Under the pieces are notes generated by a model. It did not search any database. It saw nothing but the letters and a program-made list of their open reading frames with translations, and was not told the origin of the DNA. A program made the position numbers and the translations under genes. A DNA stretch of 7,239 bases from JAEUKQ01 sp044227605 (GTDB taxonomy: Bacteria; Pseudomonadota; Alphaproteobacteria; JAEUKQ01): contig JBGAWJ010000080.1 of assembly GCA_044227605.1 (NCBI GenBank), positions 1 through 7,239 of the forward strand. The letters are read 5' to 3'. The first letter of the stretch is position 1; every line of letters begins with the position of its first letter. Of this stretch, positions 1-5,472 are shown one piece after another.

Positions 1-1
1 C

Positions 2-820
2 AGTGGCTTTGATTTTAATATCTATTTGCATCGGGGGGCAGGGGCTTATATTTGTGGGGAAGAAACGGCCTTACTTGAAAGTTTAGAAGGCAAAAAGGGT
101 ATGCCCCGCCTGAAACCCCCTTTTCCGGCAGCCATGGGTCTTTATGGTTCCCCAACCACGATCAACAATGTTGAAACGATTGCGGTTGCCCCAACCATTT
201 TGCGCCGGGGTGCAGCGTGGTGGAGCGGTTTGGGCCGTCCCAAAAATACCGGAACCAAGATTTTCTCCATTTCCGGACATGTGAACAAACCCTGCAATGT
301 GGAAGAGCAAATGGGAATTCCCTTGCGCGAGCTAATTGAAAAATATGCAGGTGGGGTGAGAGGGGGGTGGGATAATTTATTGGCGGTTATTCCGGGTGGT
401 GCTTCCGTGCCACTCATTCCTAAGTCTATTTGTGATACGGTTTTGATGGATTTTGATAGTTTGCGGGAGGTAAAATCAGGGTTGGGAACGGCGGCTGTCA
501 TCGTGATGGACAAATCAACTGATTTAGTCGCGGCAATTGCGCGCTTATCGCATTTTTATATGCATGAAAGTTGTGGCCAATGTACACCCTGCCGCGAAGG
601 TACGGGTTGGATGTGGCGAGTGATGGAGCGATTAGTGGTCGGGAATGCCAAAACTACAGAAATTGATTTATTATTGGATGTCACCAAACAGGTCGAGGGA
701 CATACTATTTGCGCTTTGGGCGACGCGGCTGCCTGGCCAATCCAGGGATTGATGCGGCATTTCAGGCCGGAAGTTGAGCGTCGGATTAGCCAATATCAAG
801 CAAAACAAATAACTAATTGA
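2..820 (+). CDS. nuoF: NADH-quinone oxidoreductase subunit F (NuoF), 5'-truncated by window edge
   Basis: This is the C-terminal 272 residues or so of NuoF, the peripheral-arm subunit that binds FMN and NADH and carries [4Fe-4S] cluster N3. The frame is open from base 2 with no start codon of its own; an internal TTG at 26 is not a real start, because the family sequence continues upstream of it (SGFDFNIY before LHRGAGAY). Visible motifs are the flavin/NADH-site block GAGAYICGEET (fragment residues 12-22), the LKPPFPA segment, and the N3 ligands in SCGQCTPCREG (C191, C194, C197 of the fragment) with the fourth in HTICALGD (C237). NuoF is usually about 420-440 residues, so roughly 60% is visible. 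The protein ends in an ordinary polar tail and TGA, and nuoG follows after 27 nt. All checked cluster ligands are intact. The family assignment is certain; only the 5' end is missing. Confidence 0.98.
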   Translation, partial: SGFDFNIYLHRGAGAYICGEETALLESLEGKKGMPRLKPPFPAAMGLYGSPTTINNVETIAVAPTILRRGAAWWSGLGRPKNTGTKIFSISGHVNKPCNVEEQMGIPLRELIEKYAGGVRGGWDNLLAVIPGGASVPLIPKSICDTVLMDFDSLREVKSGLGTAAVIVMDKSTDLVAAIARLSHFYMHESCGQCTPCREGTGWMWRVMERLVVGNAKTTEIDLLLDVTKQVEGHTICALGDAAAWPIQGLMRHFRPEVERRISQYQAKQITN

Positions 821-847
821 ACTTATATGGAATAAGCGAGAACAAAC

Positions 848-2917
848 GTGCCGAAACTGACGATTGATGGACGGGAAGTTGAAGTGATGGCTGGCCTGAC
901 AATTATACAGGCTTGCGAGCAAGCGGGAATTGAAATCCCACGTTTTTGCTATCATGAACGCTTGTCGGTGGCGGGTAATTGCCGGATGTGTTTGGTCGAG
1001 GTCGAAAAATCTCCAAAACCAGTGGCTTCTTGCGTGATGCAGGTGGCGGAAGGGATGATTGTTAGAACACAGACCGACATGGTTAAAAAAGCCCGGCGTG
1101 GGGTGATGGAATTTTTGCTGATTAATCATCCCTTGGATTGCCCCATTTGCGACCAGGGCGGCGAGTGTGATTTGCAAGATCAGGCAATGGCATATGGGTT
1201 TGATCGCAGCCGGTATGAAGAAAACAAGCGGGCGGTGACGGAGAAAAATTTTGGTCCCTTGATTAAAACCTCTATGACTCGTTGTATCCACTGTACGCGT
1301 TGTATCCGTTTTTCAACGGAGATTGCTGGTGTGCCTGATGTAGGAGCGATTGGCCGGGGTGAAAAGATGGAGGTTTCCACTTATGTAGAGAAGGCGGTGG
1401 CTTCCGAATTATCGGGAAATTTGATTGATATATGTCCAGTCGGTGCGTTGACTTCTAAGCCCTATGCTTTCGCAGCCAGGCCATGGGAGTTAAAGACAAC
1501 AGACTCGATTGATGTAATGGATGCGGTTGGTAGCCACATACGGGTGGATAGTCGCGGGCGGCAGGTTTTAAGGATTTTACCGCGGTTGAACGAAGACATT
1601 AATGAAGAATGGTTGGCTGATAAGTCACGTTTTGCGTGCGATGGGTTGTCGCGCCAACGCTTGGACCGGCCATATTTACGTAAAGAAGGTAAATTACAGC
1701 CAGTTTCATGGAAAGAAGCGTTAGATGCCGCTTCCGATCGACTGAAGAAAGCCTCATCCAATCAAATTGCAGCCATTGCCGGTGATATGGCGGATGTTGA
1801 AACCATGTTTGCCCTAAAGCAACTGTTGCAAAAATTGGGCAGCGACAATATGGATTGCCGACAAAACCAAAGTGTTCTGGGCGATGGGCCGCGGGCAACT
1901 TATTTATTCAATAGCACGATTGGTGGGTTAGAAAAATCCGATTTTTGCTTATTGATTGGTACCAACCCAAGGTGGGAAGCGCCGTTAATTAATGCTCGTT
2001 TGCGAAAAACATATATCCAAAATGGATTGCCAGTTTTCTCTATTGGCATCCCTCATGATTTAACTTACCCGGTTGAACATTTGGGCGATTCGCTGCAAAT
2101 TTTATTAGAGATTGCAGCCGGTACCCACCCATTGGTTCAACGCCTGCAACAGGCAAAAAGGCCCGTATTGATCATGGGTGAAGATTTAATGAGCCGAGCT
2201 GATGGGAACGATATCCACCAAACCGCTGCTTTGATTGCAGAAAAATACGGTTTTGTAAAACCGGATTGGAACGGCTTTAATATTTTGCATAAAGCCGCTT
2301 CCCGTGTGGGAGGGTTAGATGTTGGGTTTATCCCTACCAATAAAGGTAAAAATACCAGGCAAATCCTTGAGGCCGCCCGAAAAGGAGATATAGCAGTTTT
2401 ATATTTGTTGGGAGCAGATGAACTGGATTTACAAGGATTTAAAAACTGTTTTGTTATCTATCAGGGTCATCACGGGGATGCAGGTGCCCATCAAGCGGAT
2501 TTGATTTTACCGGCTGCCGCATACACGGAAAAAGACGCTACCTACGTTAACACCGAAGGAAGGATCCAGCAGGTGTATTTAGCGGTCTTTGCACCCGGTG
2601 AGGCCAAGGAAGACTGGCGGATCATTAGGGCTTTATCCGATGTTTTAGGGCAGTCCTTGCCGTATAATGATCTCGCCCAATTGCATCAGCAATTAATTAA
2701 GAATCATCCTATTTTTCACCAAAAACATAAAATTGCTGCATCAGTTTGGCCTGCTGGTTTTGGCCGCATGGGGAGGATATTGCCGGATAAAATGATTTCC
2801 CCAATTAAAAATTATTATATGACGGATCCTATCAGCCGTTCTTCTGAGACGATGGCCAATTGCACGTCAACTTTTATTCATTCATCTAATCTATTAGGGG
2901 AATCTGCTCATGCCTGA
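848..2917 (+). CDS. nuoG: NADH-quinone oxidoreductase subunit G (NuoG)
   Basis: NuoG is the large iron-sulfur subunit (689 aa) that carries electrons from NuoF to NuoI in the cytoplasmic arm. The N-terminal ferredoxin-like domain has [2Fe-2S] N1b ligands C34, C45, C48 and C62. The next block holds the His-Cys3 ligands of N5 (H94, C98, C101, C107), and N4 is bound by C146, C149, C152 and C196 (DICPVGAL). From about residue 215 the protein is a molybdopterin-oxidoreductase-like domain that is structural in complex I, with the family block QGHHGDAGAH near 539-548 and the C-terminal PIKNYYMTDPISR at 652-664. The cysteines of the extra N7 cluster are absent, as in alphaproteobacterial and mitochondrial homologues. 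The start is GTG at 848, chosen because MPKLTIDGREVEV matches the family N-terminus and a purine-rich AAGCGAG lies 7 nt upstream. The stop overlaps the nuoH start by 8 bp. Confidence 0.98.
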   Translation: MPKLTIDGREVEVMAGLTIIQACEQAGIEIPRFCYHERLSVAGNCRMCLVEVEKSPKPVASCVMQVAEGMIVRTQTDMVKKARRGVMEFLLINHPLDCPICDQGGECDLQDQAMAYGFDRSRYEENKRAVTEKNFGPLIKTSMTRCIHCTRCIRFSTEIAGVPDVGAIGRGEKMEVSTYVEKAVASELSGNLIDICPVGALTSKPYAFAARPWELKTTDSIDVMDAVGSHIRVDSRGRQVLRILPRLNEDINEEWLADKSRFACDGLSRQRLDRPYLRKEGKLQPVSWKEALDAASDRLKKASSNQIAAIAGDMADVETMFALKQLLQKLGSDNMDCRQNQSVLGDGPRATYLFNSTIGGLEKSDFCLLIGTNPRWEAPLINARLRKTYIQNGLPVFSIGIPHDLTYPVEHLGDSLQILLEIAAGTHPLVQRLQQAKRPVLIMGEDLMSRADGNDIHQTAALIAEKYGFVKPDWNGFNILHKAASRVGGLDVGFIPTNKGKNTRQILEAARKGDIAVLYLLGADELDLQGFKNCFVIYQGHHGDAGAHQADLILPAAAYTEKDATYVNTEGRIQQVYLAVFAPGEAKEDWRIIRALSDVLGQSLPYNDLAQLHQQLIKNHPIFHQKHKIAASVWPAGFGRMGRILPDKMISPIKNYYMTDPISRSSETMANCTSTFIHSSNLLGESAHA

Positions 2918-3926
2918 GTTCTGGAGCCAGTATGTTTGGCCGGTTCTGCTATTGGTCCTTGAAGTGTTGGCAATCATTATTGCTTTATTGATTGCCGTTG
3001 CCTATTTGACGTATGCAGAACGGAAAGTGTTGGCTGCCATGCAATTAAGGCGGGGCCCAAATGTGGTGGGGCCTTTCGGTCTTTTTCAGCCTTTCGCCGA
3101 TGCAATCAAGCTGATTACCAAGGAAACCATCATCCCAACCGTTGCTAATAAAGTTATCTTTATAGCTGCTCCCATTATCACTTTTGCCTTAAGTTTAGCT
3201 GCTTGGGCGGTGATACCGGTTGACGATGGCTGGGTTATGGCTGATATCAATGTGGGCGTTTTATATCTTTTTGCTATTTCCTCTTTAGGGGTTTACGGCA
3301 TTATTATGGCTGGCTGGGCCAGCAATTCCAAATACCCTTTCTTAGGGGCTTTGCGTTCGGCAGCCCAAATGGTTTCCTATGAAGTTTCAATTGGCCTGGT
3401 TCTGATTACCGTACTGCTTTGTGTGGGCTCGCTTAATTTATCTGATATTGTTCGCGCCCAAGCAAATGTGTGGTTTGTTTTGCCGCTTTTCCCCATGTTT
3501 GTGGTGTTTTTCATTTCTGCCTTGGCTGAAACCAACCGTACCCCTTTTGATCTGCCGGAAGCGGAAGCTGAATTGGTGGCTGGATATTTTTCCGAATATT
3601 CTTCCATGAGTTTTGGAATGTTTTATTTGGCCGAATATGCCAATATGATTTTAATGAGTACCATGATATCTATCCTGTTTTTGGGTGGGTGGTTGGCGCC
3701 ATTAAATATTGTTCCATTCACCTATATCCCGGGGCCAATATGGCTGGCTTTAAAAGTGGGTTTTATGTTGTTTTGTTTTATTTGGATCCGTGCTACTTTC
3801 CCCCGCTATCGGTATGACCAATTGATGCGGTTAGGATGGAAAGTGTTCTTACCATTTTCTTTGCTGTGGGTAGTATTAACGGCTGGCGTATTGTTATATG
3901 CGGGTTGGCTGCCTGGGCAACAATGA
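2910..3926 (+). CDS. nuoH: NADH-quinone oxidoreductase subunit H (NuoH)
   Basis: NuoH (338 aa, normal family length; mitochondrial ND1) is the membrane subunit that joins the peripheral arm and forms much of the quinone-binding chamber. The protein is strongly hydrophobic, with about eight membrane segments. Family signatures are visible in order: YAERKVL (35-41), RRGPNVVGPFGLFQPFADA (47-65), the SLGVYGIIMAGWASNSKY region (125-142), RSAAQMVSYE (149-158), the acidic loop ETNRTPFDLPEAEAELVAGY (207-226) and RATFPRYRYDQLM (294-306). The acidic loop and the charged residues around it link quinone chemistry to proton pumping. The ATG at 2910 lies inside the end of nuoG (8 bp overlap) and is preceded by AGGGG at 2896-2900 with 9 nt spacing, so translation is probably coupled to nuoG. 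Nothing is missing or unusual. Confidence 0.98.
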   Translation: MPEFWSQYVWPVLLLVLEVLAIIIALLIAVAYLTYAERKVLAAMQLRRGPNVVGPFGLFQPFADAIKLITKETIIPTVANKVIFIAAPIITFALSLAAWAVIPVDDGWVMADINVGVLYLFAISSLGVYGIIMAGWASNSKYPFLGALRSAAQMVSYEVSIGLVLITVLLCVGSLNLSDIVRAQANVWFVLPLFPMFVVFFISALAETNRTPFDLPEAEAELVAGYFSEYSSMSFGMFYLAEYANMILMSTMISILFLGGWLAPLNIVPFTYIPGPIWLALKVGFMLFCFIWIRATFPRYRYDQLMRLGWKVFLPFSLLWVVLTAGVLLYAGWLPGQQ

Positions 3927-3929
3927 TCT

Positions 3930-3936
3930 AGAGGGG
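3930..3936 (+). promoter_or_regulatory. Ribosome binding site for nuoI
   Basis: AGAGGGG lies in the 16 nt gap between nuoH and nuoI. It sits 3 nt before the ATG at 3940 and 6 nt before the second ATG at 3943. The 6 nt spacing is the more favourable one, so it supports 3943 as the main start. It also argues against the upstream in-frame ATG at 3898 inside nuoH. Confidence 0.7.
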
Positions 3937-3942
3937 TTGATG

Positions 3943-4428
3943 ATGAGAATTCGGCAAACGGTTAAAACATTTTTGTTGTGGGAGCTAGTCAAGGGGATGT
4001 TTTCAACATTCCGGTATATGTTTAAACCACGGGTTACGTTGAATTATCCCTATGAAAAAGGCCCCTTAAGCTCCAGATTTAGAGGTGAACATGCGTTGCG
4101 CCGATACCCCAATGGCGAAGAACGTTGTATCGCTTGCAAGTTGTGTGAAGCAGTGTGTCCGGCGTTAGCGATTACCATTGAAGCCGAGCCGCGCGATGAT
4201 GGCAGCCGACGTACAACCCGCTATGATATTGATATGACAAAATGTATTTATTGCGGGTTATGTCAAGAAGCTTGTCCTGTGGATGCCATTGTCGAGGGGC
4301 CAAATTTCGAGTTTGCGACTGAAACCCACGAAGAACTTATTTATAACAAAGATAAATTATTAGCGAACGGAGACCGTTGGGAAGCACAAATCGCCGCTAA
4401 TTTAGAATCGGATGCACCTTATCGGTAG
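3943..4428 (+). CDS. nuoI: NADH-quinone oxidoreductase subunit I (NuoI), 2x[4Fe-4S] ferredoxin type
   Basis: NuoI (161 aa from this start) is the 8Fe ferredoxin-like subunit that carries clusters N6a and N6b between NuoG and the terminal N2 cluster in NuoB. An amphipathic N-terminal stretch with LLWELVKGM anchors it on the membrane arm. It is followed by NYPYEKGPLS and RGEHALRRYPNGEERC. Two CxxCxxCxxxCP motifs are intact: C62, C65, C68, C72 and C101, C104, C107, C111. Each motif supplies three ligands to one cluster and one to the other. The C-terminal EGPNFEFATET and ANGDRWE blocks are typical of alphaproteobacterial and mitochondrial (NDUFS8) forms. Two adjacent ATGs (3940, 3943) could start it. 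I chose 3943 for its spacing from the AGAGGGG site; 3940 would add a single Met. The frame stays open back to an ATG at 3898 inside nuoH, but that 15-residue extension does not look like the family. Confidence 0.97.
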   Translation: MRIRQTVKTFLLWELVKGMFSTFRYMFKPRVTLNYPYEKGPLSSRFRGEHALRRYPNGEERCIACKLCEAVCPALAITIEAEPRDDGSRRTTRYDIDMTKCIYCGLCQEACPVDAIVEGPNFEFATETHEELIYNKDKLLANGDRWEAQIAANLESDAPYR

Positions 4429-4442
4429 GAGTAGAAAACTTG

Positions 4443-4523
4443 ATGGAGAGAAGTTATCCTAACAAATTTTCTATGACATATCGTAGTTTTAAGGCCATAT
4501 TGTTTAACCAAAGTAAAAAATAA
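4443..4523 (+). CDS. Possible 26-codon small ORF between nuoI and nuoJ
   Basis: A short ATG...TAA frame fills most of the 102 nt gap between nuoI and nuoJ. AGGAG at 4427-4431, overlapping the nuoI stop, lies 11 nt before the ATG and 8 nt before an in-frame TTG at 4440. The product would be 26 residues, basic and polar (it starts MERSYPNKF and ends NQSKK), with no membrane segment, cysteine motif or family I recognise. The TAA ends 7 nt before the nuoJ ATG, which has no Shine-Dalgarno sequence of its own, so translating this frame could deliver ribosomes to nuoJ. An open frame of this length can easily arise by chance, so it may be nothing more than spacer. No function is assigned. Confidence 0.25.
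   Translation: MERSYPNKFSMTYRSFKAILFNQSKK
4473..4501 (+). promoter_or_regulatory. Weak sigma70-like promoter match upstream of nuoJ
   Basis: ATGACA (4473-4478; 5 of 6 to the -35 consensus) and CATATT (4496-4501; 4 of 6 to the -10 consensus) are separated by exactly 17 nt. Transcription would begin near 4508, about 23 nt before nuoJ. Matches of this quality are common by chance in AT-rich sequence, so this is only a candidate for an internal promoter serving nuoJ and the genes after it. Confidence 0.15.
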
Positions 4524-4530
4524 ATCCACC

Positions 4531-5163
4531 ATGATCATTCAAGAAATAGCTTTTTATATTTTTTCAGGTATCGCCATATTAGCGGCATTAATGGTGGTAT
4601 CTGCCCGAAACCCTGTGCATTCAGTGTTGTTTTTGGTTTTAGTTTTCTTTAATGCCGCCGGGCTTTTTCTACTCGCGGGTGCAGAATTTCTGGCCATGAT
4701 TTTGCTGATCGTATATGTAGGGGCTGTGGCGGTTTTATTTCTGTTTGTTGTCATGATGATGGATATTAATTTTGCGGAAATTAGGCAAGGGTTTGTACGG
4801 TATTTCCCGGTTGCCGGGTTGGTGGGTCTGGTACTGCTCGGGGAAATTATTTTTGCGGTGACCGGGTTGCCGGATATACATGTAATGGGGCAGGGGACGC
4901 TGCCGGTTGCTAACCCTATCCCTGATCCGCATCTCGTTTCTAATGCCCATGCGATCGGGCGGATCCTTTATACGGATTATATCTATGCCTTTCAGTTGGC
5001 AGGGGTTATTTTACTGGTGGCGATGATTGGGGCCATCGTTTTGACTTTAAGGGAACGCAAAGGATCCAAGCATCAGTCAATCCGGAGCCAGGTTAACCGG
5101 AACGCCCAAAATACGTTGGAATTGATTAAAAACAAACAAATCGGCAGTGGGATCGAAAAATGA
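4531..5163 (+). CDS. nuoJ: NADH-quinone oxidoreductase subunit J (NuoJ)
   Basis: NuoJ (210 aa; mitochondrial ND6) is a small membrane subunit between NuoH and NuoK. It contributes to the chain of polar residues and to the gating movement of the membrane arm. Four hydrophobic segments are clear, at about residues 5-23, 31-50, 53-76 and 92-111, with a fifth at about 153-174. The diagnostic block is AEFLAMILLIVYVGAVAVLF (51-70), containing the YVGA of the conserved third helix. SARNPVHSVLFL (24-35) is also typical. The polar, basic tail after residue 175 is common in alphaproteobacterial NuoJ. The ATG at 4531 is the only plausible start: no in-frame start codon lies between it and the TGA at 4474, and MIIQEIAFYIFSG suits the family. 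The upstream bases (AAATCCACC) contain no Shine-Dalgarno sequence. The 102 nt leader gap is the largest in the window. The stop overlaps the nuoK start by 4 bp (ATGA). Confidence 0.96.
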   Translation: MIIQEIAFYIFSGIAILAALMVVSARNPVHSVLFLVLVFFNAAGLFLLAGAEFLAMILLIVYVGAVAVLFLFVVMMMDINFAEIRQGFVRYFPVAGLVGLVLLGEIIFAVTGLPDIHVMGQGTLPVANPIPDPHLVSNAHAIGRILYTDYIYAFQLAGVILLVAMIGAIVLTLRERKGSKHQSIRSQVNRNAQNTLELIKNKQIGSGIEK

Positions 5164-5465
5164 TTGATATCAATGCGTATTTAATTGTGGCTGCCATCCT
5201 TTTTACCATCGGGGTTTTTGGTATTTTTATTAACCGTAAAAATATTATTACTATTTTAATGGCAGTTGAACTGATGTTACTGGCCGTTAATATTAACTTG
5301 GTAGCTTTTTCCAGTTATCTTAATGATTTAACTGGGCAAATATTTACCATGTTAATTTTGACCGTTGCTGCGGCAGAGGCGGCAATAGGGTTGGCCATAT
5401 TGGTGGTGTATTTCCGCAACCGTGGCTCGATTGCGGTTGATGAAATGAACAGTATGAAAGGGTAA
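5160..5465 (+). CDS. nuoK: NADH-quinone oxidoreductase subunit K (NuoK)
   Basis: NuoK (101 aa, exact family length; mitochondrial ND4L) is a three-helix antiporter-like membrane subunit next to NuoJ and NuoN. Two buried glutamates used in proton transfer are present: E37 in the second helix (ILMAVELMLLAVNINLVAF) and E73 in the third (TVAAAEAAIGLAILVVYFRN). These correspond to E36 and E72 of E. coli NuoK. Helices span about residues 5-23, 29-50 and 60-84. The ATG overlaps the nuoJ TGA (ATGA, 5160-5163), a classic coupling arrangement. Upstream there is only a weak purine-rich AGTGGGA at about 5145-5151. The protein ends MNSMKG, and nuoL starts 7 nt after the stop. Confidence 0.97.
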   Translation: MIDINAYLIVAAILFTIGVFGIFINRKNIITILMAVELMLLAVNINLVAFSSYLNDLTGQIFTMLILTVAAAEAAIGLAILVVYFRNRGSIAVDEMNSMKG

Positions 5466-5472
5466 TGACAAG

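Noticed and set aside
26..28. TTG as a possible start for a separate short nuoF product.
   Set aside because: The residues upstream of it, back to the window edge, match NuoF, so the gene simply begins outside the window.
142..513. A 123-codon minus-strand open frame within nuoF.
   Set aside because: Antisense shadow of conserved nuoF coding sequence, with no family resemblance and no plausible context.
671..1291. A 206-codon open frame on the minus strand opposite the end of nuoF and the start of nuoG.
   Set aside because: It lies wholly antisense to two well-supported conserved genes, crosses their junction, and its translation shows no recognisable domain. Such frames arise from the codon bias of the real genes.
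3898..3942. Upstream ATG giving NuoI a 15-residue N-terminal extension that overlaps the end of nuoH.
   Set aside because: The extension is unlike the family N-terminus, and a strong AGAGGGG site sits just before the later ATG pair.
4437..4455. Small inverted repeat AACTT / AAGTT around the start of the 26-codon frame.
   Set aside because: A 5 bp AT-rich stem with a 9 nt loop is too weak to call a terminator or regulatory hairpin, and no U-tract follows.
2564..5070. Several GGATCC hexamers across nuoG-nuoJ.
   Set aside because: They are scattered, lie in coding sequence at unremarkable density, and show no regular spacing or flanking repeat.
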